Assembly: GCF_045038405.1 (NCBI RefSeq)
Contig: NZ_CP173660.1
Location: forward strand, 558,001-622,000
DNA length: 64,000 nucleotides
Direction: 5' to 3'
From: Sellimonas caecigallum
GTDB taxonomy: Bacteria > Bacillota > Clostridia > Lachnospirales > Lachnospiraceae
A program made the position numbers and the translations under genes. Below the pieces are notes generated by a model, which made no database searches, was not told the origin of the DNA, and saw only the letters and a program-made list of their open reading frames with translations. Of the stretch, positions 18,490-27,023 are shown piece after piece; within the stretch, counting starts at the first letter, position 1; each line of letters opens with the position of its first letter.

Positions 18490-20718
18490 TTAAAAGGACT
18501 GTACCGGATCAAAATCGAACTGGATTCGTATTTTTGAAAATCCGGCATTGACCTCTATATACTGTTCCATTTTGTTTTTTGTTTTTACAAGCACTTCGTA
18601 GTCCGGATGCTTTACGTACAGTACCTTTCGGTACACATCCTTGATCTTCCCGATCGGCGGACTGGCTGGACCTATAATCTCCATCTTATCATTGTGTTTT
18701 GTCTTTTCTGTGAACATTTTCAGATAATATCCACCCTTTTCCAATAATGCACCGTCCTCGGAACTCATCAGCACAGCCATCAGATGCTCTGCCGGCGGAT
18801 ACCCCATCAGCTCTCTGTAGCGCATTTCTTCCTCAAAAAACGTCTCATAATCTTGTTTGGCAGCCGCCCGGATACTGTAGTGATCCGGACTGTATGTCTG
18901 GATGACCGCTTCGCCAGGTTCGCTCCCTCTTCCGGCCCTCCCCGCAGCCTGACAAAGAAGAGAAAATGTCCGCTCTGCTGCGCGGTAATCGCTCGTGTAA
19001 AGAGACATATCTGCAGCAAGGACACCTACAAGCGTCACATTTGGAAAATCGTGTCCTTTGACGATCATCTGGGTCCCGATCAGGATATCCGCCTCCTGAT
19101 TGGAAAAGGAGGACAGGATCTTCTCATATCCTTCCTTTTCTCTCGTCGTATCCATATCCATCCGAAGGACTCGCGCCTCGGGAAACGCCTTTTTTACCAT
19201 GTCTTCAACCTGCTGCGTGCCTGCTTTAAAAGCCCCGATGTGTCTGGATCCGCATGCCGGACATACCGTCGGCACAGGTTCTTCATGCCCGCAATAGTGA
19301 CATACCATCCGATTTCCTTTGTGCCAGGACAGCGATACGTCACAATGAGGACATTTTACTACATATCCGCATGACCTGCAAGACAGGAAGCCCGCGAATC
19401 CTCTCCGGTTAAGAAAAAGCATGACTTGCTGCCGCTTGAGAAGTCGTTCTTTTATCTTTTGGCTGAGGCAGTCACTTAAAATGGACCTGTTTCCGTTTTT
19501 CAGTTCTTTCCTCATATCTACCGTGGTCACATTCGCCATACTCTGGCTTCCTGCCCTTTTTCTCAAACGGAGCAATGTGTATTTCCCTTTCCTGCATCGG
19601 TCAAACGCTTCCATAGAAGGGGTTGCAGAGCCTAGCACTACGCTTGCCCCGCAAAGCTGTGCCAGTTTTTCTGCCGTCTCCCTAGCATGGTACCTGGGCA
19701 TCTGTTCGCTTTTATACGTGGTCTCGTGCTCTTCGTCAATCACAATGAGCCCAAGGTCCGGAAATGGCGTAAATAGCGCCGATCGCGGGCCGATGACTAC
19801 ATCGATTTTTCCGGCTTTTGCACGTTCGGTCTGATCATACCTCTCGCCTTTGGATAATCTGGAATTCATGATTGACACCCGGTCGCCAAAATTTCTCACA
19901 AAGCGTATAACTGTCTGATAAGTCAGTGCAATCTCCGGAATCAGGACTACCGCCTGTTTTCCCGCCTTCGTTACCGTACGTATCATCTCCATGTATACTT
20001 CCGTCTTTCCGCTTCCCGTCACACCGTATACGAGATAAGTGCCGCGCTTTCCGCTTTCATAATCCTTCCGAAAATGGGAAATTGCGTTCTCTTGCTCTGG
20101 CGTAAAGGTAAGTTCTTTCAATTCAGCTGGTTTATGTCTCACAGGATTTCGAATAATCCTTTCGGCTGAAACTTCCAACACTCCTTTTTCTTCCAGAGCC
20201 CGGATAACAGGAGATGTGATATTCAGTTTTTTCGTAATCCATGTGTAGTCAACTTCCTCATCTTCCAGAAGCGCAGCAAGAAGACGCGCTCTCGCCCGCT
20301 GATTTTTCCGAAGGAACGACTCAAGCAGTGTTTTTCCTTCTTCTTCTGATATGAGCCGTCTTACGATCTTCTTTTCTTTCTTCTTTTCTTTCTTTTTGAT
20401 AGGAAGGACTGTCTTGAGAGCCTGGATCATCGTCCCTCCGTAATGCTCTCTCATCCAGGCTGCAAGGGAAAGAAACGTCTCTTCCACCGCCATCGTATGC
20501 GGGGCCCTCTCCAGGATTTCCTTGATCTTTGCGGGATCATAACGGCAGTCGTCTGCAAATCCTACGATGTATCCTTTCCGTCTCGCGTTCCCCTTGCCGA
20601 ACGGCACGATAACTCCGTCTCCAATGATAAGCTGTCCTTCCAGCTCTTCCGGAACACGATATTCGAAAATACGATCCAGCTTTTCGTGTGTGATGTCTAT
20701 GATGATCTGTGCATACAT
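18490..20718 (-). CDS. priA: Primosomal protein N' (replication restart helicase PriA)
   Basis: A 742-residue 3'-5' DNA helicase that restarts collapsed replication forks. It has an N-terminal 3'-DNA-binding domain (YAQIIIDITHEKLDRIFEY), Walker A in VYGVTGSGKTEVYM, a DEEH box in VIDEEHETTYKSEQ, a zinc region with cysteine pairs (CRSCGYVVKCPHC and CHYCGHEE...CPACGS), and helicase motifs QAAGRAGRG. The start overlaps murE by 21 bases. Confidence 0.97.
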   Translation of the reverse strand: MYAQIIIDITHEKLDRIFEYRVPEELEGQLIIGDGVIVPFGKGNARRKGYIVGFADDCRYDPAKIKEILERAPHTMAVEETFLSLAAWMREHYGGTMIQALKTVLPIKKKEKKKEKKIVRRLISEEEGKTLLESFLRKNQRARARLLAALLEDEEVDYTWITKKLNITSPVIRALEEKGVLEVSAERIIRNPVRHKPAELKELTFTPEQENAISHFRKDYESGKRGTYLVYGVTGSGKTEVYMEMIRTVTKAGKQAVVLIPEIALTYQTVIRFVRNFGDRVSIMNSRLSKGERYDQTERAKAGKIDVVIGPRSALFTPFPDLGLIVIDEEHETTYKSEQMPRYHARETAEKLAQLCGASVVLGSATPSMEAFDRCRKGKYTLLRLRKRAGSQSMANVTTVDMRKELKNGNRSILSDCLSQKIKERLLKRQQVMLFLNRRGFAGFLSCRSCGYVVKCPHCDVSLSWHKGNRMVCHYCGHEEPVPTVCPACGSRHIGAFKAGTQQVEDMVKKAFPEARVLRMDMDTTREKEGYEKILSSFSNQEADILIGTQMIVKGHDFPNVTLVGVLAADMSLYTSDYRAAERTFSLLCQAAGRAGRGSEPGEAVIQTYSPDHYSIRAAAKQDYETFFEEEMRYRELMGYPPAEHLMAVLMSSEDGALLEKGGYYLKMFTEKTKHNDKMEIIGPASPPIGKIKDVYRKVLYVKHPDYEVLVKTKNKMEQYIEVNAGFSKIRIQFDFDPVQSF

Positions 20719-22184
20719 GCTTCTTTTACCAATCTCCGTTCGTCCATTTCATATTTTATTCCTTGTATTTCCTGGTATGTTTCGTGGCCTTTTCCAGCCA
20801 CCACAATGATGTCCCCCTCTCGAGCCATCCCTACCGCAAAGTCCACCGCCTTTCTTCGGTCCGGGATTTTTATATAATCCCCTTTCGTCTCCCGGATTCC
20901 CTCTTCGATATCATCCATGATATCCTCCGGGTTTTCCCATCGTGGATTATCCGACGTGATAACAGTCAGATCCGAAAGCAGACCCGATACGCGCCCCATT
21001 TCGTATCTTCTGTCCTTTGCCCTCCCCCCACCGCATCCAAAGACGGTAATAAGCCGATGCGGCCGGTACTTACGCATTGTGTCAAGAAAGCTCTTAAGAC
21101 TCATAGCGTTGTGTGCATAATCGATGACAGCCACTGCACCTCCCGGAATTTTGATAAACTCGGCTCTTCCTTTTACTGAAAACTGTCTCAGAGTCTTTCG
21201 GATTTTTTCTTTGTCCACACCCATCATCCGGCAGACCGCGATCGCCGCCAGCGCATTGTACACCGTATATTCCCCTGGGACAGGGATCGCGTACTCCGTT
21301 TTGTCCTGTGTAAATATTACCCCCGGCCTTCCATCGACCCACGTATCCGTGAAAATATTCTCTGCCCGGAATCTTCCGCTTCGTATCCCATAAGTGATCT
21401 TGCGGCACGGAGTATCACGGAAAACAGCGTCATATCTTTTGTCATCCCGGTTTCCGACCCCGAAATCACTCTGGAGAAAAAGTTTTCTTTTACACTCCAG
21501 ATATTCCGCCTCATCGCTATGCTCAAATCGGCTGATATGATCTTTCCCGAGATTCAGAAAAATACCGATATCAAACATGATGCCATATGTCCGTTCAAGC
21601 TTAAGTGCCTGACTGGAAACTTCCATCACACAGATATCGCAGCCGTTTTCTCTCATTCTCCCCAACTCTCTATGCAGGCATACTGCGTCTGGCGTTGTGT
21701 GCACGGAGGGAATGCTTTTTTCCCCATCGAACTGCTCGATTGTTCCTAAAAGCCCGACACGATATCCTGCATCTTCCAGAATATGCCGTATCATATAAGC
21801 GGTTGTTGTTTTTCCCTTCGTCCCAGTCACGCCGATCATGACAAGTGACTCTGCCGGGTATCCTTCGTAGGCGGCTGCAAGAACAGACAACGCCTCCCTT
21901 TCATCTTCCACGAGAATGCCTGCACATTCATTTCCGGCTTTCAAAATGGCTTTTAGCTCTTCTTTCTGTTCTTTTGGTGCGGCTACCAACGCCGCTCCTT
22001 TTTCTATGGCTTCCCTTCCATATGTGATTCCATCGCAGACACTTCCCCTGATGCAGACGAAAATACTTCCGGGGATCACATCCCTGGAATTGCTAAATAC
22101 TCCTGTGACCTCCGTATTAGGGATTTCTTTCGTGCCTTCCAGCCTTTCATATGCGATCGTATGAAGAAGTCCCGAAAGTTTCAT
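20697..22184 (-). CDS. murE: UDP-MurNAc-tripeptide synthetase MurE, meso-diaminopimelate type
   Basis: A Mur ligase of 495 residues that adds the third amino acid to UDP-MurNAc-L-Ala-D-Glu. It has GTKGKTTTAY (ATP), a TTPDA uracil/substrate region, the CKRKLF segment with the carbamylated-lysine position, DYAHNAMS, the diaminopimelate-selecting DNPR motif (about 412-415) and GKGHE. A TTG-initiated extension of 11 codons is possible, but a promoter predicted at 22226-22254 would make that form nearly leaderless, so the ATG at 22184 was chosen. It heads the long operon. A second MurE-like gene lies at 23.5-25.0 kb. Confidence 0.93.
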   Translation of the reverse strand: MKLSGLLHTIAYERLEGTKEIPNTEVTGVFSNSRDVIPGSIFVCIRGSVCDGITYGREAIEKGAALVAAPKEQKEELKAILKAGNECAGILVEDEREALSVLAAAYEGYPAESLVMIGVTGTKGKTTTAYMIRHILEDAGYRVGLLGTIEQFDGEKSIPSVHTTPDAVCLHRELGRMRENGCDICVMEVSSQALKLERTYGIMFDIGIFLNLGKDHISRFEHSDEAEYLECKRKLFLQSDFGVGNRDDKRYDAVFRDTPCRKITYGIRSGRFRAENIFTDTWVDGRPGVIFTQDKTEYAIPVPGEYTVYNALAAIAVCRMMGVDKEKIRKTLRQFSVKGRAEFIKIPGGAVAVIDYAHNAMSLKSFLDTMRKYRPHRLITVFGCGGGRAKDRRYEMGRVSGLLSDLTVITSDNPRWENPEDIMDDIEEGIRETKGDYIKIPDRRKAVDFAVGMAREGDIIVVAGKGHETYQEIQGIKYEMDERRLVKEACMHRSS

Positions 22185-22225
22185 ATTCCATGAGTTCCCG
22201 ATAGCTCTTTCTATCAATATAAGTA

Positions 22226-22254
22226 ATCATAACATAATTGTTACTTTTCGCCAA
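22226..22254 (-). promoter_or_regulatory. Promoter of the murE-to-lgt operon
   Basis: The minus strand carries TTGGCG (22249-22254), a 17-base spacer and TATGAT (22226-22231). It lies directly upstream of murE and is divergent from the arginase-family promoter about 25 bases away. Confidence 0.5.
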
Positions 22255-22277
22255 CCGCCTACTTCCATCGGGGCATC

Positions 22278-22306
22278 TTGTTATTTCATACTTTCCGTGT
22301 TATACT
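22278..22306 (+). promoter_or_regulatory. Promoter of the arginase-family gene
   Basis: TTGTTA (22278-22283), a 17-base spacer and TATACT (22301-22306) precede the ATG at 22346 by about 40 bases. Confidence 0.6.
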
Positions 22307-22345
22307 GAAATCCTGTCAAAGAATAATTTTTCATTGGAGGTTTTT

Positions 22346-23212
22346 ATGTTCAGTATTTTTGGATGCCCGATGCACCATGGGGTAGGTGCTCCGGGACTCA
22401 AATACAGTCTGGATTATCTCAGAAACAGGTATGAGAATCTCCGGATCGCAAAGCTGCCTGAGATTATCATGGAAGAGGATGCTTCCACCCCTCTTAAAAA
22501 TTTAAATACGGTTGCCGCTACATGCCAGAGTATCGCCCAGTATATGTATTCTGTGCTGGAGATTGGAAAAACTCCGATTTTTCTTGGCGGGGATCACAGT
22601 GTCGTCATGGGATCCGCCTCCGCATCCAGTGTCTACGTGAAAGACACGTTTGGGGAAGATACCGGTTTGATCTACATCGATGCCCATGCGGATATCAATA
22701 CAGACCAGACGACAGTGACCGGAAATATCCACGGTGTTCCGGTTTCTGCGCTCCTGGGAATGGGAAACCCGAAACTGACTGGCTTTTTAAAAGAGGGGCC
22801 GAAATACAAGCCAGAAAATATCGTTTACCTGGGACTTCGGGATATTGATCCACCGGAACTTACGATCCTCAACGAGCAGAAGATTCTCTACTATACCTAT
22901 GAGGAAATCTGTGACAAAGGGCTTGACCAATGTCTTACCGAGACGATCCGACATCTTTCTCATCTGAACCACATTCATCTGAGTTTCGACATTGATTCTA
23001 TGGATCCTGACATCATGCCGGGCGTCTCCGTACCTGTACCGGGCGGATTTGACGAGGAAGATGTGTTTCTGATGTTCCGCAGGCTTATGAATGAACTTCA
23101 CATCCTTTCGTACGACATTGTGGAATTCAATCAGGAGTACGATAAGGGCAACAGGACTGCTGATTTCGTCTCTGAACTTGTGGATTTTATCGAAAAATCA
23201 GGAAAGAATTGA
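22346..23212 (+). CDS. Arginase/agmatinase-family ureohydrolase
   Basis: A 288-residue binuclear-manganese hydrolase. Metal-binding signatures are GGDHSVVMG, YIDAHADINT, and FDIDSMDPDIMPGVSVPVPGGF; GNIHGVPVS resembles the arginase substrate loop. Arginase would split L-arginine into ornithine and urea; agmatinase or formiminoglutamase cannot be excluded. The frame is open 36 codons further upstream, but the ATG at 22346 has a TTGGAGG site and a promoter ahead. It is a lone plus-strand gene with a terminator shared with the converging murE-like gene; no urease or ornithine genes are nearby. Confidence 0.85.
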   Translation: MFSIFGCPMHHGVGAPGLKYSLDYLRNRYENLRIAKLPEIIMEEDASTPLKNLNTVAATCQSIAQYMYSVLEIGKTPIFLGGDHSVVMGSASASSVYVKDTFGEDTGLIYIDAHADINTDQTTVTGNIHGVPVSALLGMGNPKLTGFLKEGPKYKPENIVYLGLRDIDPPELTILNEQKILYYTYEEICDKGLDQCLTETIRHLSHLNHIHLSFDIDSMDPDIMPGVSVPVPGGFDEEDVFLMFRRLMNELHILSYDIVEFNQEYDKGNRTADFVSELVDFIEKSGKN

Positions 23213-23411
23213 AAAAATACCTGATACAACAATAAGTTGAAACGTAAATGTCGGCTCTGCACCATATTTTGTTCTGGCTATGTGTATTAACTCGCGCAGC
23301 ATCTGTTCTCTGTTTTCTTCCGTGCAGAAATATTGGTATGGGTGGCTGACTGACGCAGTATTAGTTTGCATCATTTGTGTTTTTACTCCGATTGCGTCAT
23401 AACGAGAGAGA
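23213..23411. other. Intergenic region between convergent genes
   Basis: About 200 bases without a credible gene. Apart from the hairpin at its right end, no repeat, RNA gene or promoter is evident. Confidence 0.5.
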
Positions 23412-23447
23412 AAGCGGGCAAGAAGCCGTTAGGCTTCCTGTCCGCTT
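23412..23447. terminator. Bidirectional terminator hairpin
   Basis: Arms of 16 bases (AAGCGG...GAAGCC and complement, two imperfect pairs) around a GTTA loop, with TTTTC following on the plus strand and a T-rich CTTTCTCTC following on the minus strand. It lies between the arginase-family gene (plus) and the MurE-like gene (minus). Confidence 0.75.
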
Positions 23448-23453
23448 TTCGTC

Positions 23454-24977
23454 TTATTTCCCGCTATCGTATTCTTCTAAATATTTCTTTACGTATTCCA
23501 CATCGGACGGACAGTCAATATACTCACATCCATATTTCTGCCGCGTCTCATTGCCTTTTCCAGTCACGAGAAGAACCGTCTTGTCTTTCGCTTCCCGGAT
23601 GGCGGTACGGATGGCTTCCCCACGGTCTTCGATGATGGCATACGGACAATGCTGCGCTTCCACATACTGGGCAATGTCCTTTGAAATGTCCTCTGCCGGC
23701 TCATATCCAGGATCTTCAGCTGCCAGATATACTTTCTCAGCGTATTTTCCGGCGATAGTCCCAAGGTCTCTTCTGCGGATATAAGCTTTTTTCCCCGGAC
23801 ATCCAAAGATCGAAACGATTCCATAATCCGGATACTCTTCTTTTGTGGAAGAGAAAAGCTTCTCAAAACTCAGTTTATTGTGCGCATAGTCTACGATGGC
23901 GATGATCTTCTTGTCTTTGCTTGCGTACAATTCCATCCGCCCGCTGGAACGTGCCCTCTGGAGTCCGGAATGGGCAAACTGTCTCGGAATACCAAGAATC
24001 TCCGCCGCCGCGATTACGGCCAGTGCATTCTCCACATTGAAAAGACCTGGCATAGTCAGAATAAATTCTTCGTCAAAGTCTTTTGCTTTCACGGAAAACT
24101 TCGTTTCATGTCCGTCTTTTCGGATATTATAACCATAATAGTCTGCTTCTTCACATTTTGTGCTGAAAGTAACCATATCCCCGGCCGCCTTCGCTTCCTC
24201 CAGGATCCGATCTGAAAAGTCTGCGTCGAGATTGACGACCGCATGTTTTGTCTGGGCAAACATTTTCATCTTGGAAGCAAAATAATCGGCAAAATCAGGA
24301 TGTTCAATAGGGCTGATATGATCTTCTGAAATATTCAGGAAAATTCCCACGTCAAAGATCAGATTATCTACCCGATTGTATTTTAATGCCTGGCTTGACA
24401 CTTCCATTTCCACGAACTCGATTCCACTGTCAGCTGCATTTCGGAAATGTCTTTGAAGCTCTACCGCTTCGGGCGTCGTGATGTGTGATTCCACTCGACT
24501 TACCCCATCATAAATATCGATAGATGAGATGACCGCACTTTCTTTCTTCCCGAGGTGCTCCATATAATCATCCACGACAGCCTTCATATAGTAGGCAGAG
24601 GTGGATTTTCCTTTTGTTCCTCCGATTCCGATAACCGTCATATCTTCCCACGCAGAATGGTAGAAGAAGTCAGCAAGGACCGGCATAGCCTTTCTGACAT
24701 CCTTTACGATCAAATATGGGACATCCTTTGTAAGGCTGTACTTTTTCTCACTTACATAAAGGACAGCGCCTTTTTCCACTGCACTTTGCAGATACTCTTC
24801 CTTAAACGCAGCCCCCTTGCAGATGAAGATCGTATCTTCCTTTACTTCCCGGGAGTCATAGGTTAATATTCGGGCTTTCTTGTCTTCCTGTCCGAAAAGT
24901 TCCGCCTCAAGAAGCATCCCCTTTTCTTTCAGAAGTTCGGCATATGTTTTCAGCGTGTCGCTTTTCATCTGTGCCAT
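23454..24977 (-). CDS. Second MurE-like Mur ligase (non-DNPR type)
   Basis: A 507-residue Mur ligase paralogue of the MurE at 20.7 kb. It has GGTKGKSTSAYY (Ser for the second Thr of the P-loop), HITTPEAVELQR, EVSSQALKYNRV, the ASKMKMF lysine region, GLFNVENALA and DYAHNKLSFEKLF. At the amino-acid selection site it has AEDPGYEP (about 420-427) instead of DNPR, and GKGNE (473-477) instead of GKGHE. This argues that the added residue is not meso-diaminopimelate. The real substrate is unknown. It is the last gene of a cassette with an aspartate-type racemase and a D-Asp ligase-like ATP-grasp protein. The start has an AAAGGAG site. Confidence 0.85.
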   Translation of the reverse strand: MAQMKSDTLKTYAELLKEKGMLLEAELFGQEDKKARILTYDSREVKEDTIFICKGAAFKEEYLQSAVEKGAVLYVSEKKYSLTKDVPYLIVKDVRKAMPVLADFFYHSAWEDMTVIGIGGTKGKSTSAYYMKAVVDDYMEHLGKKESAVISSIDIYDGVSRVESHITTPEAVELQRHFRNAADSGIEFVEMEVSSQALKYNRVDNLIFDVGIFLNISEDHISPIEHPDFADYFASKMKMFAQTKHAVVNLDADFSDRILEEAKAAGDMVTFSTKCEEADYYGYNIRKDGHETKFSVKAKDFDEEFILTMPGLFNVENALAVIAAAEILGIPRQFAHSGLQRARSSGRMELYASKDKKIIAIVDYAHNKLSFEKLFSSTKEEYPDYGIVSIFGCPGKKAYIRRRDLGTIAGKYAEKVYLAAEDPGYEPAEDISKDIAQYVEAQHCPYAIIEDRGEAIRTAIREAKDKTVLLVTGKGNETRQKYGCEYIDCPSDVEYVKKYLEEYDSGK

Positions 24978-24999
24978 ATGTTTTCTCCTTTATTGCTGT

Positions 25000-25701
25000 T
25001 TATTTGTACTGTGCGCCTGAGCGCAGGATGGATTCCCGGATCAGGACATCCATAGCATCCTGACAGATTGCCGGGAGGACGTGATCTTTTTTAAAGACGG
25101 AAATCTCCGTGCATGCGAGGATGACCGCATCACAGTCTTTTTTGATAAACTCTTCCATCGTCCGCTCAAATTTCTGGTAATCCCCCTTTTTTCCTGCCTT
25201 TACATCGTCGTAGATCAGAGACATCACATCTCTTTGTCTCTGTTCGGACGGTGAGACAGCCTCGATCCCCAGCCTTTCGCATTCTTTGTGGTAGATACCG
25301 GAAGAAATCGTTCCGTCTGTCCCCATAATGCCGATCTTTCTGACACCTTCATATCTGTCTGCAGCGTATCTTACCGCTTCCCTTGGCATATGGATGATGG
25401 GAATATCTGTCATAGCCTGGATCCGATCGTAAAAATAGTGTGACGTATTGCATGGGATCGCGATATGGTCCACATGAAGCAGCTCCATGGCATGTACATC
25501 TTCCCTCATGGCTTCCAACAGCTCTTTGTCTTCTCCGCTTATGATGGCTTTTGTCCGGTCCGGCATCTGGGCATGGCTTAAAATCGCCATATTGATATGT
25601 TCCTGGTCACAGTCTGCCTTCGTATGGCGGATGACTTCTTCGTAAAAATATGCGGTTGCCTCGGGTCCCATACCGCCGATGACTCCTAATTTTCCTTTCA
25701 T
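25000..25701 (-). CDS. Aspartate/glutamate racemase family protein
   Basis: A 233-residue cofactor-independent racemase. It opens with KLGVIGGMGPEATAYFYEEV and carries both catalytic cysteines, in IPCNTSHYF and LACTEISVF. The closest functional model is aspartate racemase, which makes D-Asp from L-Asp; glutamate cannot be excluded by sequence alone. It is 41 bases after the ATP-grasp ligase gene and 22 bases before the MurE-like gene, so a role supplying a D-amino acid to cell-wall precursors is likely (inference, parallel to the Enterococcus faecium Asl/Rac pair). Confidence 0.87.
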   Translation of the reverse strand: MKGKLGVIGGMGPEATAYFYEEVIRHTKADCDQEHINMAILSHAQMPDRTKAIISGEDKELLEAMREDVHAMELLHVDHIAIPCNTSHYFYDRIQAMTDIPIIHMPREAVRYAADRYEGVRKIGIMGTDGTISSGIYHKECERLGIEAVSPSEQRQRDVMSLIYDDVKAGKKGDYQKFERTMEEFIKKDCDAVILACTEISVFKKDHVLPAICQDAMDVLIRESILRSGAQYK

Positions 25702-25742
25702 AGTCCCCTCCTTATATAGTGCAAAGATGCCCTTTCCTGCTC

Positions 25743-26954
25743 TTAGCTATAGTACTTTTTAAATTTGATAAAGTGACTGAAATGAGTCCGAACCATGCGG
25801 TAGAAGCGGTGCAGTCCCAGATCTCCCCTCTTAAATACAGGATTGACCATCTTCTTCTCTTTTATCAGCCTTTTCATCAGAGCTTTTGATTTCGGATCTT
25901 TCACGTATTTGAATGCTACCGCTCTCGGGACAACCATCCAGAGATGCTCCTCCTTGGCCGTCTCAAATTTCAGTTCTTTGCCGTAGACATACTCTTCCAC
26001 TATATATTTTGCAACGTTGAATCCAGAGCCAGTCACATAATAGTTGCTGCGCCCCTGTCTTGTATTGATCTCGAAAAATTTGTATTTCCCGTCCCTTTTA
26101 TCGTATTTGATATCAAAATTGGAAAATCCCACATAGTGAATATCTTCCAGAAGATTTTTGACACGCTTCATCAGACCGTCGTTTGGTTCTGTAATGATCA
26201 CTGCATGGTTTCCGATACCGTGCGGCGTGTGTTCTTCCAAAAGTACATGGCCAAGGCACATCATTTTTACCTTTCCGTTTCTGTCCGAATAGGAAGTAAG
26301 CACGCGCATATATTCGTCGTTCCCCGGAATCATATCCTGTATGATCAGATCATCATCATACCCTGCGCCGTAAATCTGGCCGATCACAGTCTCCAGCTCC
26401 TGTCTTGATTCGATGGTATATACTTTTTTCTGTGTATCAAAAGGATGCTCCCAGTACTTGATGCTGTCAGATGGCTTCAGGATAACCGGATAAGGGAAGT
26501 CAATCTTAAAATCCATGGACATGCCGTTTTTATAAACAAATGTACCTGGATAATCTACTCCGTGTTTTTCACACAGGTTATAAAAAGTTTCTTTTTGCTG
26601 CAGACTGTTCATCAGGTCAAAGTCGATATATGGAGCAATGATATTCGGCTCCAGCTCTTTTTTGTGCTTGCTGATGAGCGCTACATAGCTGTCTCCGCAT
26701 CCTACGAGCACGATCTTCTTATCTTTACGTTTCTTTGCAAATGTGTTGACTGTTTTCAGAAAATAGTCATCGGTATCGATCTTCGGATTGGCATGATACT
26801 CGATCATTTTACTCTGATAGCTTGGACCTGTCGGGTATTTCCCGAAGATATATGTCTTTACCTTGTACTGCTCATAGAAAGCTCTTGCCACACTGTATGT
26901 GTTGATGTCCCCTCCAAGGAGTACAGGTACGAATTCTCTCTGCACAAATTCCAT
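25743..26954 (-). CDS. ATP-grasp ligase resembling D-aspartate ligase (Asl)
   Basis: A 403-residue ATP-grasp carboxylate-amine ligase. The N-terminus FVPVLLGGDINTYSVARAFY matches the start of D-aspartate ligases, which attach D-Asp through its beta-carboxyl to the side chain of residue 3 of the peptidoglycan stem. ATP-grasp features are PVILKPSDSIKYW (nucleotide lysine), LIIQDMIPGNDEYMR, and the metal-binding FFEINTRQGRSNYY near 290. It is cytoplasmic, with no signal peptide. It is the first gene of the cassette behind a perfect consensus promoter. Function is inferred from family and neighbours, not proven. Confidence 0.82.
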   Translation of the reverse strand: MEFVQREFVPVLLGGDINTYSVARAFYEQYKVKTYIFGKYPTGPSYQSKMIEYHANPKIDTDDYFLKTVNTFAKKRKDKKIVLVGCGDSYVALISKHKKELEPNIIAPYIDFDLMNSLQQKETFYNLCEKHGVDYPGTFVYKNGMSMDFKIDFPYPVILKPSDSIKYWEHPFDTQKKVYTIESRQELETVIGQIYGAGYDDDLIIQDMIPGNDEYMRVLTSYSDRNGKVKMMCLGHVLLEEHTPHGIGNHAVIITEPNDGLMKRVKNLLEDIHYVGFSNFDIKYDKRDGKYKFFEINTRQGRSNYYVTGSGFNVAKYIVEEYVYGKELKFETAKEEHLWMVVPRAVAFKYVKDPKSKALMKRLIKEKKMVNPVFKRGDLGLHRFYRMVRTHFSHFIKFKKYYS

Positions 26955-26991
26955 CTTTTTCTTCCTCTTTTCTCGTTATTCACATCATTTT

Positions 26992-27020
26992 ATTATACCT
27001 CTCACAGAAAATGCTGTCAA
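26992..27020 (-). promoter_or_regulatory. Perfect consensus promoter of the ligase-racemase-MurE2 cassette
   Basis: The minus strand has TTGACA (27015-27020), exactly 17 bases, and TATAAT (26992-26997), a 12/12 sigma-A consensus. It lies between the dinB stop and the ATP-grasp start, so the cassette has its own strong promoter. Confidence 0.85.
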
Positions 27021-27023
27021 ACG

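Noticed and set aside
23213..23453. Possible small RNA or tRNA between convergent genes
   Set aside because: No cloverleaf or promoter pattern was found; only the terminator hairpin at the right end is supported.
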